A DNA stretch of 52,446 bases from JAABRU01 sp050180235 (lineage in GTDB: Bacteria; Desulfobacterota; Desulfobacteria; Desulfobacterales; Desulfococcaceae). The stretch lies in contig JBFXEJ010000031.1 in the NCBI GenBank assembly GCA_050180235.1, forward strand, positions 1 to 52,446, in the 5' to 3' direction. The position numbers and the translations under genes were made by a program. The notes below the pieces were generated by a model, which was not told the origin of the DNA, made no database searches, and was given only the letters and a program-made list of their open reading frames with translations. The first letter of the stretch is position 1. Each line of letters opens with the position of its first letter. Below, in pieces: positions 17,211 to 26,407 of this stretch.

Positions 17211-18452
17211 TTACCTTTTCTTTCCGAATTTCTGCCAGGCCAGGAGAATGGGACTGGCCACATAAACGGAAGAATAGGTTCCGACACCAATGCCTATGAG
17301 CAGGGCAAACGCGAAATCATGGATAATGCCGCCGCCCAGAACAAACAGGGCAACGACCACGATCAGGGTGGTTCCGGAAGTCAGAATGGTACGGCTCAGG
17401 GTTTCATTCACACTCCGGTTGATGACGGTTTCCAGAGGATCTTTGGTGAATTTTCTCAGATTTTCCCGTATCCGGTCAAAAACAATGATGGTGTCATTGA
17501 GGGAATAACCGATGATGGTAAGCAGGGCAGCAATAATGGACAGGGAAAACTCCTTGTCAAAAAGGGCGAATGCGCCCACGGTTATGGTGACATCATGTAT
17601 CAGGGACACAACCGCACCCATAGCGTACCTGAGCTCCAGAAACCAGAACAGCACCAGGGTGATGATCAGAGCCATCAGAATCAGAAATGGAATGCTGATA
17701 TGGAGCAGGGAAAACAGCCAGACAGTTCCGATCAGAGCAGCCGCGACCACACCGCTGATCATCCATTTGAGTTCAAAGCGTCCGGAAATATAGATGGCTA
17801 TCATGAGAAGGGTGTAAAATATGGCAAACAAAGCCTTTTCCCGCAAATCCTTTCCCACCTGGGGGCCAACCATCTCTATGCGCCTGATGTCCACATCACT
17901 TTGCGCGTATTTGTCAATCAGGGGCTGATACTGAGCGACTTCAGTTTCTCCAAGAAGAGACTTAAGGGAATTCCCGAATTCCTCGCCCGGAATGTCTTTT
18001 TCCGCTTTCAGTCCTGTGATTTTCTCCACAATGTTTTCCGGAACTCCGCCATCCCCCATTTCTTTGAGAATCCCGTCTGTTATTTTGAAAAAGGGTTTTA
18101 TTCCGGTGGATTTGCGCAGAGCATCCCTGAGTTTTTCGGCAAAACCCTCGCCCGTGTTTTCAGATATGTCTGTGCGCACCAGGTATTCATGCTCCTCCAT
18201 ATCTCCGAAAGACTGCACCGAAGCATTGCCAATCCCCACTTCAGAAAGTCCCTTTTTGATGGCGTCAATGCTTACGCTATCGGCAAAGCGGAGCTGGATA
18301 ACTGTTCCCCCTGCAAAATCAATGCCGTAACGGGGGCCTCCGCGGAACATGAGCAGCACAATGCTGAACAGAATCAGCAGGCCTGAGATCATATAGGCTA
18401 TTTTGCGTTTTCCGATAAAATCAATATTGATATCCGGTCTGATAAATTCCAT
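17211..18452 (-). CDS. secF: Protein translocase subunit SecF
   Basis: A 413-residue inner-membrane protein, partner of SecD in proton-driven protein export. It has an N-terminal helix (IAYMISGLLILFSIVLLMF), the family motif YGIDFAGGT near residue 50, a large periplasmic loop and five C-terminal helices including SLNDTIIVFDRIREN. It is about 90 residues longer than E. coli SecF because the first periplasmic loop is enlarged (residues ~110-190, GILKEMGDGGVPENIVEKI and neighbours). ATG 18452 lies 4 bases after the secD stop. Confidence 0.96.
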   Translation of the reverse strand: MEFIRPDINIDFIGKRKIAYMISGLLILFSIVLLMFRGGPRYGIDFAGGTVIQLRFADSVSIDAIKKGLSEVGIGNASVQSFGDMEEHEYLVRTDISENTGEGFAEKLRDALRKSTGIKPFFKITDGILKEMGDGGVPENIVEKITGLKAEKDIPGEEFGNSLKSLLGETEVAQYQPLIDKYAQSDVDIRRIEMVGPQVGKDLREKALFAIFYTLLMIAIYISGRFELKWMISGVVAAALIGTVWLFSLLHISIPFLILMALIITLVLFWFLELRYAMGAVVSLIHDVTITVGAFALFDKEFSLSIIAALLTIIGYSLNDTIIVFDRIRENLRKFTKDPLETVINRSVNETLSRTILTSGTTLIVVVALFVLGGGIIHDFAFALLIGIGVGTYSSVYVASPILLAWQKFGKKR

Positions 18453-18456
18453 GAAT

Positions 18457-20043
18457 TCAGTTCCTTTCCCCTATACTCAGCTTCTTCATGCGCATGTTGA
18501 GCAGCAAATGATCAAAAATAATCCGTGTCACAAACAGGGCTGTGAACACACTGAAAATCACGCCCAGACTCAGGGTGACAGCAAAGCCTTTCACAGGGCC
18601 TGTGCCAAACTGAAACAGAACCAGGGCTGCAATCAGAGTGGTGACGTTTGCATCCAGAATGGTCAAAGCCGCACGATCATATCCCGCACTCACAGCCGAG
18701 TGCATGGTTTTGCCCAGTTTCAGTTCTTCCCGGATACGTTCAAATACCAGTACATTGGCATCCACAGCCATACCAATGGTGAGAATAATGCCTGCAATGC
18801 CCGGCAGGGTGAGTGTGGCCTGAAAAGCGGCAAGTCCTGCGGCTATGAGCAGAATATTGAGAATCAGGGCAACATCTGCAATAAGACCGGCTGTGCTGTA
18901 ATACAAAACCATGAAAATGACCACCAGCACACCGCCGACAATCATGGAGAAAAGCCCTTTGCGGATGGAGTCGCTTCCCAAAGACGGCCCCACTGTGCGC
19001 TCTTCCAGAACTGTCACAGGTGCGGGCAGAGAACCGGCCCGCAGAACAATGGCAAGATCACTGGCCTCCTCCATAGTGAAACTGCCGGTGATCTGAGCCT
19101 CACCGCCTGCTATTTTCTCCTGAATCACAGGTGCGGAATAAACTTTTTTATCCAGCACAATGGCCAGACGTTTTTTCACATTCTCCCCGGTGATTCTTTC
19201 AAACAGCCTGGCACCTTTTTTGTCAAACACGATGGAAACATGGGGTTCATTGTACTGGGAATCAATTGCCACCCGTGCATCCGTGAGATAGGCTCCGGTC
19301 AGGGCAGTGCGCTTCTGCACCAGAAAGGGGGTTTTGATTTCCCTGCGGGTGCGGGGGTCTGTTTCCACCTGATACAGAAGTTCAGAGCCGGGCGGAATCC
19401 CGTCCTGAGCGGCACGGGTGGGATCCGCGCTTTCATCCAGCAGTTTGAATTCCAGCAGGGCTGTGCGTCCGATAAGTTCCTTGGCCCTCTGGGTGTCTTT
19501 GATGCCCGGAAGCTGAATCAGTATGCGGTTTTCCCCCTGTGTGCGGATATCCGGTTCGCTTACACCAAACTGGTCAATACGGTTGCGTATCGTCTCCAAA
19601 GCCTGGGCAGATGCCATTTTTTTGATATGCTCCATTTCTTCATCCGGAAAATCCATGAGAAGATGCAACACACCGTCTGTTTCAGAACGCGAGACCATCC
19701 GCAGATTCGGAAACTCTTTATCAAGAATTTTGTCAAAATCACCTGATTTGTCAGCGGCAACTTTGGCAGATATCTGCCTGCCGGACAGAAGCTCCAGCCC
19801 TGTATAACTGATATGGTTTGTTTTGAACAGATCCCGCATTTCCTGCACAATCCGCTCCAAAGTGCTTTCCACCGCCTTTTCCGTATCCACTTCCAGCACC
19901 AGATGCATTCCGCCCTGCAAATCAAGTCCCAGATTGATTTTTTTGTGCGGCCATATTCCCGGTGAGAATGTGGGAAGAATATAGATGAGGGCCGCAATTA
20001 TCAGCACCGCAACAATACCCACCCGTAATGAAAAATTTTTCAA
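18457..20043 (-). CDS. secD: Protein translocase subunit SecD
   Basis: A 528-residue inner-membrane protein. N-terminal helix (VGIVAVLIIAALIYILPTF), then NLGLDLQGGMHLVLEVD, the periplasmic P1 domain, and six membrane segments ending with AVDANVLVFERIREELK and the SAGYDRAALTILDANVTTL region typical of SecD. The frame remains open to 20133, but the extra 30 residues do not look like SecD; the TTG at 20043, preceded by AAAGGG at a normal distance, gives a conventional N-terminus. Forms the SecDF complex with the next gene; YajC is encoded just upstream. Confidence 0.95.
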   Translation of the reverse strand: MKNFSLRVGIVAVLIIAALIYILPTFSPGIWPHKKINLGLDLQGGMHLVLEVDTEKAVESTLERIVQEMRDLFKTNHISYTGLELLSGRQISAKVAADKSGDFDKILDKEFPNLRMVSRSETDGVLHLLMDFPDEEMEHIKKMASAQALETIRNRIDQFGVSEPDIRTQGENRILIQLPGIKDTQRAKELIGRTALLEFKLLDESADPTRAAQDGIPPGSELLYQVETDPRTRREIKTPFLVQKRTALTGAYLTDARVAIDSQYNEPHVSIVFDKKGARLFERITGENVKKRLAIVLDKKVYSAPVIQEKIAGGEAQITGSFTMEEASDLAIVLRAGSLPAPVTVLEERTVGPSLGSDSIRKGLFSMIVGGVLVVIFMVLYYSTAGLIADVALILNILLIAAGLAAFQATLTLPGIAGIILTIGMAVDANVLVFERIREELKLGKTMHSAVSAGYDRAALTILDANVTTLIAALVLFQFGTGPVKGFAVTLSLGVIFSVFTALFVTRIIFDHLLLNMRMKKLSIGERN

Positions 20044-20145
20044 TGCAATATCCCTTTCTTCTTCAAAGGGCAGGGGCAGGCAGAATGCGGGAGATTCTGA
20101 AATTCCCCCGCATCCCGGATTCTCCATCTGCACCTGACCCGAAGT

Positions 20146-20514
20146 TTACTCTTTGGTTTTCAGTTTGTCCTTTTTCCCGTTGGTTTCCTGAACAGATTTC
20201 TGATTCGTAAGGGAAGCCACATAGCCCCGGCCAACCTTAATCCGGACTTTATCTGCGATTTCCAGGGAAACGGTTTCCTCATCCAGGGCCACAATCTGCC
20301 CCAGAATGCCGCCGCTGGTCATGATGCGATCCCCTTTTTTCAGGTTATTCACCATTTCCCTGTGATCTTTGGCCTTTTTCTGCTGGGGACGGATAAGCAG
20401 AAAATAAAAAATCACAAACATCAGAATCAGCGGAACCAGAGAAGCAAATCCACCGGCTGCTCCTCCCGGAGCCGATCCTCCGGGTGCACCCATTGCATAA
20501 ACGATATCTACCAA
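20146..20514 (-). CDS. yajC: Preprotein translocase subunit YajC
   Basis: A 122-residue single-span membrane protein: Gly/Ala/Pro-rich N-terminus, transmembrane helix (LVPLILMFVIFYFLLIRPQQ) and the conserved RPQQKKAKDHREMVNNLKKG, GDRIMTSGGILGQIV. The start is probably TTG 20514 behind GGGAGG. The tail is Lys-rich. First gene of the secretion operon. Confidence 0.93.
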   Translation of the reverse strand: MVDIVYAMGAPGGSAPGGAAGGFASLVPLILMFVIFYFLLIRPQQKKAKDHREMVNNLKKGDRIMTSGGILGQIVALDEETVSLEIADKVRIKVGRGYVASLTNQKSVQETNGKKDKLKTKE

Positions 20515-20616
20515 AACAAAACCTCCCTATTTTAATTTGTCCTTATCACTGCCTGTGAAACAAAATCTGTTCATATACTTTATATGCTGCGGTTCGTCAA
20601 ATATTTTCTTTTCCGC

Positions 20617-22101
20617 CTATTCGCTGCCGGAATCCTGAGATGCCGGAATCCAAAGGGTTTCTCCGTCAAAACGCACCTGCCGGATATTGTCATAGTCAAT
20701 CCGGCTGAACAGATCCAGTGCCTGCCCCATATTGAATACGGCAATCCTGCTCAGGGGCTGAATGGTATTGAGTTCCGGCTCCAGTTTCCGTTCCCGCAGA
20801 TTGTATATATAGACCATTTTTTCGGAAAATTTGAGAATCCGGCCTACACCCGAGCTGCGTCCCGGAGCCAGCGGCTCATCTGCTGCGGAAGACAGGCTGA
20901 TTCCCCTGCCCTGAAAATATTCCTTCAGAAAACTGAAATGGATATTCCATATATTGTCTCCGGGACGTACCACATAGATGCCATACATATCCGGAGGTTC
21001 GTCCGGAAGCAGTCTGTGCATGAGGGAATCTTCCAGATCATCTCTGCGGATACGCAGGGAAATGATCTTCTGACGGATATATTCTCTTGCGCCGTCTTCC
21101 TCCATAGCGGCAAGTTTTTCATATTCATCCATTTTCCGGACGGTTTCTTTCCATGCCTCATAACCTGAGATCAGATTCCGGAGTCCGGCCCGTTCCTTTG
21201 CCATTTCCCGGAATGCGGAAGGGGATTTGCCTTCCGGGGATTTGAGCATGGTTTCCAGTTCACGGAAACGGGCTTCGGATTTCTCCAAAGCCGTATAAAG
21301 CGCTTTCTGCTCCTCCTTTGTGATGTCCGGAGAAAGGGTCAGTCCCAGCAGTCTGCCCAGTTCCCTTTCCATAGCTGTTTTTCTGCGCCCCGGTTCTTCC
21401 ATCTCACCGCGAATTTCCTGCCGGACATCCCCGGATTCAGAGAGTTTCCGGTAAATTTCCATATCCTTTACTGTCTGCATATATGACTGCCAGTCACTGA
21501 GCAGACTTTCCAGTTCCCCATATTCACGGAGCTTTTCCCCAAGGCTCTTTTCTGTTTCACTGTCCGGAATCTGACTCAGTTTCATTTCCAGTTCCCGGAA
21601 GCGGTTTTCAGCCTCTTTCAGTCCGTTATACAGTTTTTCCAGCCGATCAGCCTTTGTGCGTTCACCGGTATACGGGCCTATGTCCTCTTCCAGAATACCG
21701 TCTTTCTGCAAACGGATTTTGTTCAGGATTTCCTTCATGCTGACGGTATTTTCACCGATACGCAGGGTTTCATCCCCTCTGGCGATCATATCCACGCCTT
21801 TGTCCATTCCGTATCCGGCTTTTCTCCTGTTCATGAGTTCCTGAAATTCCTCATTGTCATCACTGTATTGCAGAATATTTTCCGGTTCATCTGCCGGATG
21901 AGACTGCTGTTCAGGTTCAGGAGGCGGAGAAGGCTGCACAGAAGATTGTGGCAGGGACTCTGAAACCGGGAGAGCAGGAGGCAAAGACCGTGTTCTGAAC
22001 CGGGGCAGAAACCAGTATCCGGCCAGAACAGTAATAAGAAGAGCCGCTCCGATCATAATACTGCGGATAATTATTACTGATCTGTCATTTTTTCTTTGCA
22101 T
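20617..22101 (-). CDS. Membrane-anchored coiled-coil protein with two PCRF-like repeats and a LysM-like end
   Basis: A 494-residue protein. Residues 10-31 are a transmembrane helix, 40-75 a Pro/Ser/Gln-rich linker. Residues ~153-254 and ~266-365 are two copies of one helical module: NRFRELEMKLSQIPD ... ELESLLSDWQSYMQTVKDME and ARFRELETMLKSPEG ... GLRNLISGYEAWKETVRKMD. Each resembles the N-terminal PCRF domain of release factors RF1/RF2 (FRxLxxEYAxLxxxxxxxxxW), but the GGQ-bearing part of a release factor is absent. Near residue 374 there is a LysM-like start (YGIYVVRPGDNIWNIHFSFL), and the C-terminus is a small basic domain. Predicted topology places the modules outside the cytoplasm. Role unknown; it stands between yajC and the RNase gene. 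Confidence 0.72.
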   Translation of the reverse strand: MQRKNDRSVIIIRSIMIGAALLITVLAGYWFLPRFRTRSLPPALPVSESLPQSSVQPSPPPEPEQQSHPADEPENILQYSDDNEEFQELMNRRKAGYGMDKGVDMIARGDETLRIGENTVSMKEILNKIRLQKDGILEEDIGPYTGERTKADRLEKLYNGLKEAENRFRELEMKLSQIPDSETEKSLGEKLREYGELESLLSDWQSYMQTVKDMEIYRKLSESGDVRQEIRGEMEEPGRRKTAMERELGRLLGLTLSPDITKEEQKALYTALEKSEARFRELETMLKSPEGKSPSAFREMAKERAGLRNLISGYEAWKETVRKMDEYEKLAAMEEDGAREYIRQKIISLRIRRDDLEDSLMHRLLPDEPPDMYGIYVVRPGDNIWNIHFSFLKEYFQGRGISLSSAADEPLAPGRSSGVGRILKFSEKMVYIYNLRERKLEPELNTIQPLSRIAVFNMGQALDLFSRIDYDNIRQVRFDGETLWIPASQDSGSE

Positions 22102-22142
22102 ACATCCTCCCTTCCCATGACAGGTCAGGCTGTCCTGAACCT

Positions 22143-23606
22143 CTATTGTTTGCTGCTAATCCGGCTTTCTCTTGGCAGCAAAGCCGGATCCCCCTCAATC
22201 CGGATGCTGATCTCACGGCGCATTTCCAAATCCAGTATTTCCTTGCGTTTTTTGTTCAGCAGATAATCAGCCACATCCGGCGGCACTATACCCTGAACAA
22301 CGGTAATCCCCTCTTTCAGGGTTTCCATCTGCAGTTTGCGCAGAAAGCCCAGAGCCTGGGTTTCAGCCGAGGGCAGCAGTCCCTTGCCCCGGCAGTGCTT
22401 GCAGGTAAGATAAGAGCCGTATTCTATGGAGGGGCGTATCCTCTGCCGCGACAGTTCCAGCAGCCCGAATTTTGATATTCTGCCAATCTTTGCCCGTGCC
22501 TTGTCTGCCTTCATATGTGTTTTCAAAGCCTTTTCCACTTCCAGTTTGTGTTTGATTTCCTTCATGTCAATGAAATCAACCACAATCAGGCCGCCCAGAT
22601 CCCGGAGACGCAACTGGCGGGCAATCTCTTCGGCTGCTTCCAGATTGGTGGCAAAAGCTGTCTGCTCCACGGATTTTTTGTGGCTCCCCTTTCCGGAATT
22701 GACATCAATGGCAACCAGGGCTTCGGTCTGATCAATGACCACAGAGCCTCCGGATTTGAGTTCCACCCGGTTTTCAAAAATGCTGGCTATCTGCTCTTCC
22801 AGATCAAGACGGGCAAAAACAGGCCCCGGACCCTCGTGGAGTTTTACAATCCGGGTGTGCCTGGGGGAAATAATATTGACAAAATCCCTGACCTCGTGGT
22901 GAACAGCCTCATCATCAATGACGATTTCATCCACTTCAGGCGTAAAATAGTCCCGTATGGAACGCAGCACCAGATTCCGTTCTTTGTAAAGAAGAGCCGG
23001 AGCATCCTCACCGATGCCCTTTTTGCTGATATTTATCCACAGGCGCAGCAGGTATCTCAGATCTTTGGCCAGATCGGTTTTGGTGCAGTCTGATCCGGCA
23101 GTGCGCACAATCAGCCCGAAGCCCTGGGGAACTTTCATCTTTTCCACCATTTTTTTAAGCCGGTCCCGCTCCTCCTCATTTTCGATCTTGCGGGATACGC
23201 CCACATTGCTGCTGCCGGGCATGAGTACGATATATCTGCCGGGCAGGGAAATATAGGAGGTGAGCATGGCCCCTTTTTTCAGAATCGGGTCCTTGGTGAC
23301 CTGCACCAGAATTTCCTGCCCCCGTTTGACAATGTTTTTGATGGAGTGATCACCCGACGGTGTATCCAGAAAATAATCAGGATGGATTTCCTGCTTCTGC
23401 AAAAATCCGTGACGTTCCGCACCGTAATCCACAAATACGGACTGAAGACCGGGTTCTATGCGGGTGATGATTCCCTTGTAGATGTTTCCGTGGGTGATTT
23501 CCCGGGCAGCATTTTCAATGTGAAACTCTTCGAGTTTGCTGTCTGTGACTTTGGCAATTCTGCATTCTTCCGGGTCAACCGCGTTAATGAATATTTTGCT
23601 GCTCAT
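22143..23606 (-). CDS. Ribonuclease E/G family protein
   Basis: A 487-residue endoribonuclease of the RNase G type (no long C-terminal scaffold of RNase E). Visible parts: the N-terminal S1-like domain (GNIYKGIITRIEPGLQSVFV, DYGAERHGFL), catalytic acidic residues in LVAIDVNSGKG and IVVDFIDMKE, and the Zn-link motif CKHCRGKG. It processes rRNA and decays mRNA. Start ATG 23606; no strong ribosome site seen upstream. An AT-rich TATAAT-like box stands about 35 bases before the start. Confidence 0.95.
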   Translation of the reverse strand: MSSKIFINAVDPEECRIAKVTDSKLEEFHIENAAREITHGNIYKGIITRIEPGLQSVFVDYGAERHGFLQKQEIHPDYFLDTPSGDHSIKNIVKRGQEILVQVTKDPILKKGAMLTSYISLPGRYIVLMPGSSNVGVSRKIENEEERDRLKKMVEKMKVPQGFGLIVRTAGSDCTKTDLAKDLRYLLRLWINISKKGIGEDAPALLYKERNLVLRSIRDYFTPEVDEIVIDDEAVHHEVRDFVNIISPRHTRIVKLHEGPGPVFARLDLEEQIASIFENRVELKSGGSVVIDQTEALVAIDVNSGKGSHKKSVEQTAFATNLEAAEEIARQLRLRDLGGLIVVDFIDMKEIKHKLEVEKALKTHMKADKARAKIGRISKFGLLELSRQRIRPSIEYGSYLTCKHCRGKGLLPSAETQALGFLRKLQMETLKEGITVVQGIVPPDVADYLLNKKRKEILDLEMRREISIRIEGDPALLPRESRISSKQ

Positions 23607-23875
23607 ATAAAAATGTTGTTTTCCTTTATAAATATCTGTATATTATAATACCTCAGCTTCTTATGAGAATATGCAATTGCGGAGAACAAGTCAAATGATT
23701 TCTGAGTCCTGCATGAACAATCCCGGAACTGTTTTTAATAAGTTTCCGGATTAACATATTTTTTTTGATAAATGAATTTCACAGGCCCGGAAAGCCGATC
23801 ATTTTGAGAATATTTTTTATTCCCCCATACCGGCATAAACCGGTATACGGAATATGCCCTGAAAAGGCGGTTATT

Positions 23876-25318
23876 TTGAAAATATCCCTTTCACACCATC
23901 TTTATGTTTCAGAAATGCCGGAGCAGATAAAGCACACGGTCAGACAGTCTCTGCGCTTCCGGAATCCCAAATGGGAGGAAAACAGCAGGCTGGGACGCTG
24001 GAACAAAAATACGCCTGAAGTGCTGAACTTTTACAAAGAAAGCGGAGACGATCTGATTCTTCCGCGCGGGTATATGCGCCAGCTTATTCTCCTGTGCAGG
24101 CATAATGGCATTGCTTATGAAATAGAGGATCGGCGCAGGATGCTGCCGGAGGCGGATTTTTCCTTTGCCGGTACACTGAAACCTTTTCAGGAAGAAGCCG
24201 CGCGGATCATGCTTTCCAAAGAGTTCGGAACCCTGAGCGCGCCGACCGGCAGCGGAAAAACCGTTATTGCCCTTTATATGATCGCACAGCGCAGGCAGCC
24301 TGCTCTGGTGGTGGTTCATACCAAGGAACTGGCTTTTCAGTGGCAGGAACGCATTGAAAATTTTCTCAGGATTCCAAAGGAAGAATGCGGGTTCATCGGA
24401 GATGGCAGAAAAACAGTCGGCGAAAAAATCACGGTGGCCATGATCCAGTCTTTGTACAAATGCGCTGAGGATATATCTCCGCATATCGGTTATATTATTG
24501 TGGATGAATGCCACCGCACGCCCAGCCGCACCTTTACGGAAGCAGTGTCCGGTTTTGATGCCCGTTATATGCTGGGACTTACGGCCACTCCCTGGCGCAG
24601 AGACAAACTCTCCCGGCTGATTTTCTGGCATCTGGGGGATGTGCATCATACCATTGAAAAATCCGGGCTGGTGGAAAAAGGGCATATTCTTGAGGCAGAA
24701 ATTGTGGTGCGGGAAACAGCATTCAAACCGTATTATGATCCGGTGCGGGAATATTCCAAAATGCTCTCGGAACTGACAGCCGATGATGAGCGCAACCGCC
24801 TCATAGCCTCAGATGTGGCGCAGGAAGCCGCATCAGGCAAAGGTGTGTGTCTGGTGCTCTCGGATCGGAAAAAACACTGCGAAAATCTGCAGACCCTGCT
24901 GAAATTTAAACATGGCATTGCTGCATCTCTGCTGACCGGGGATTTGGGAACCGCACAGCGCCGGGAAGTGCTGGAAGGCATTGCACAGGGAACAGTGGGG
25001 GTTGTGGTGGCAACCGGCCAGTTGATAGGCGAGGGCTTTGACTGCAGGGAAATGTCCACGCTTTTCATTGCCACGCCAATTCGGTTCAGCGGACGTCTGC
25101 TGCAGTATCTGGGAAGAGTGCTGCGCCCGGCTCCGGGCAAAACACAGGCAAAGGTTTATGATTATGTTGACATTCATGTCGGCCCGCTGGCCGCGGCCGC
25201 GGCTGCCCGGCAGCTGGTTTATCATCCCCAGAATGCCCAGTCTGAAAATGCTCATTCCGTTTTGGGTCATCCGGGTCATCCGAATGACGCTGATAGTGAG
25301 AAAAAAATCATCATTTGA
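23876..25318 (+). CDS. SF2 DNA helicase (XPB/RAD25-like)
   Basis: A ~480-residue DEAD/DEAH-type helicase. N-terminal region with DDLILPRGYMRQLILLCR, then Walker A LSAPTGSGKT, motif II IIVDECHRTP (DECH box), motif III LGLTATPWRRD, and the C-terminal helicase part with TGQLIGEGFDCREM, SGRLLQYLGRVLRP. The residues before motif I lack a recognised nuclease domain. The frame is open to 23765 but the first ~35 residues are translated palindromic sequence; TTG 23876, behind AAAAGGCGG, gives the N-terminus KISLSHHLYVS expected of this group. It is divergent from the RNase gene and the 269-base gap between holds no gene. Confidence 0.85.
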   Translation: MKISLSHHLYVSEMPEQIKHTVRQSLRFRNPKWEENSRLGRWNKNTPEVLNFYKESGDDLILPRGYMRQLILLCRHNGIAYEIEDRRRMLPEADFSFAGTLKPFQEEAARIMLSKEFGTLSAPTGSGKTVIALYMIAQRRQPALVVVHTKELAFQWQERIENFLRIPKEECGFIGDGRKTVGEKITVAMIQSLYKCAEDISPHIGYIIVDECHRTPSRTFTEAVSGFDARYMLGLTATPWRRDKLSRLIFWHLGDVHHTIEKSGLVEKGHILEAEIVVRETAFKPYYDPVREYSKMLSELTADDERNRLIASDVAQEAASGKGVCLVLSDRKKHCENLQTLLKFKHGIAASLLTGDLGTAQRREVLEGIAQGTVGVVVATGQLIGEGFDCREMSTLFIATPIRFSGRLLQYLGRVLRPAPGKTQAKVYDYVDIHVGPLAAAAAARQLVYHPQNAQSENAHSVLGHPGHPNDADSEKKIII

Positions 25319-25554
25319 TCAATGACATATATAAGAAGCTGTTTTAAAAATAATCAGAGCGAAAAAATTTTGGGATTTTATCCGGATTTTTACCCGGTAT
25401 CATGCCTGATTCTGTCTGTTCAGGCGGATAATGTCTCTTTTTGCACCTCAATTACCGCCCAAAAAAACAGGGCGGAATATTTTTAAAACAGTTGCCGAAC
25501 CTCCCACTATTACAATAGAAATGCTGTACAGCGGGGAAATTGAGATTGGCAATA

Positions 25555-25655
25555 ATACCAAATCGCTGTTGAAAACATGCTTCTGAAAAAGCAATATATT
25601 GTAATCAGACAGAAAAAATTGACAGTATTGTATAAAATCAATGTCGAATTGGTAT
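25555..25655. repeat. MITE-like element, family C, copy 2
   Basis: Same ends as the element at 1214-1326: left ATACCAAATCGCTGTTGAAAA, right GTCGAATTGGTAT. About 101 bp, in the 383-base gap between the helicase and a small membrane protein gene. The rest of that gap shows no gene. Confidence 0.68.
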
Positions 25656-25701
25656 AAGAGTGAATAAAAAAGAACTGGTCTGTTTATGAAAGGCGGCTGT
25701 G

Positions 25702-25953
25702 ATGAAATGGGACATAAAATTGACACTTATACTTTTTATCGGTCAGGTGGTTTATGGGATATACTTATTACATGAGAAATCATTTCCGGCACTTGGATGG
25801 GCTATATTTGGTGTTTATTCAGTTTTATTATTATTTCTTGTAATGATGGTAATAGTGGATCGTTTTCCGGATGCGAAAGAAAAAATCCGTTTTTATTGCG
25901 GAATATTGATTATTGTCACAATCAGCATAAGAGCATGTGCGGGGGTAATGTGA
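25702..25953 (+). CDS. Small three-helix membrane protein
   Basis: An 83-residue hydrophobic protein with three likely membrane helices (IKLTLILFIGQVVYGIYLL, ALGWAIFGVYSVLLLFLVMM, FYCGILIIVTISIRACAG). ATG 25702 stands behind AAGGCGG; GTG 25699 is possible. No family recognised. It lies alone among repeats, so expression is uncertain. Confidence 0.55.
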   Translation: MKWDIKLTLILFIGQVVYGIYLLHEKSFPALGWAIFGVYSVLLLFLVMMVIVDRFPDAKEKIRFYCGILIIVTISIRACAGVM

Positions 25954-26122
25954 ACCATGATTTTCAGGATTAAAAGGATTCACCGGGATTTTTTCATTTC
26001 GCTTTCTGTCTGAAAATCCCCCCGAATCCCATTTGCAAAAGGGGAAACCCGGTTTCCGGGCATTTCCGCCGCCGCAGATCCGTGCAGAACACCGGCACTA
26101 CGGAACCGGAAAATCAAAGCCA

Positions 26123-26211
26123 TTAGGTGATTTACAGAAAAGAATATCCCGGAAAAGTAGCAAAAGCTTCCGGCTTTTGGCCTGTGCCTGTGAACTGAAA
26201 TGGGATATTTA
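26123..26211. repeat. Palindromic element, family F, copy 1
   Basis: AATATCCCGGAAAAGTAGC on one side and TGGGATATT on the other, with a CAAAAGCTTCCGGCTTTTGG hairpin in the middle. The inverted copy at 34137-34206 shares most of this sequence. The left side carries TTAGGTGATTT, a trace of the family A end. Confidence 0.65.
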
Positions 26212-26217
26212 TTTTCA

Positions 26218-26358
26218 TAACTGATGTTACGCAGATTCGTCATACCGGCGAAAGCCGGTATTCAGAACCATTTGAAAATACCGGATTCCGGCTTTCGCCG
26301 GAATGACTTAAAATACAGCAGTCTGCCGGATTCTGAAGGGTTAGCGTAACATCAGTTA
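26218..26358. repeat. MITE-like element, family B, copy 1
   Basis: 141 bp with perfect 15-bp terminal inverted repeats (TAACTGATGTTACGC). Internally it has CCGGCGAAAGCCGG palindromes. The dinucleotide TA at the ends would fit a target of mariner/IS630-type elements. A second copy is at 27781-27986, and the two bracket the SPFH gene. Confidence 0.88.
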
Positions 26359-26407
26359 ATAAAATCAAAATATAAAAAACGTAATTTTAAGTTTTGCAGG
26401 AGATCTG

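Larger units (their letters stand above)
25954..26407. other. Repeat-filled gap
   Basis: 454 bases without a gene. They contain a family F element (26123-26211) and MITE B copy 1 (26218-26358). The remainder (25954-26122) looks like mixed repeat fragments such as ATTAAAAGGATTCACCGGG; nothing coding is seen. Confidence 0.6.

Noticed and set aside
17319..18386. 355-codon plus-strand frame
   Set aside because: Antisense to secF; Gln/His/Ser-rich composition typical of the shadow strand, no ribosome site.
18403..19746. 447-codon plus-strand frame
   Set aside because: Antisense to secD; composition like a shadow frame (many His, Gln, Cys).
25448..25726. 92-codon minus-strand hydrophobic frame
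   Set aside because: It covers MITE C and overlaps the small membrane gene; probably chance AT-rich frame.
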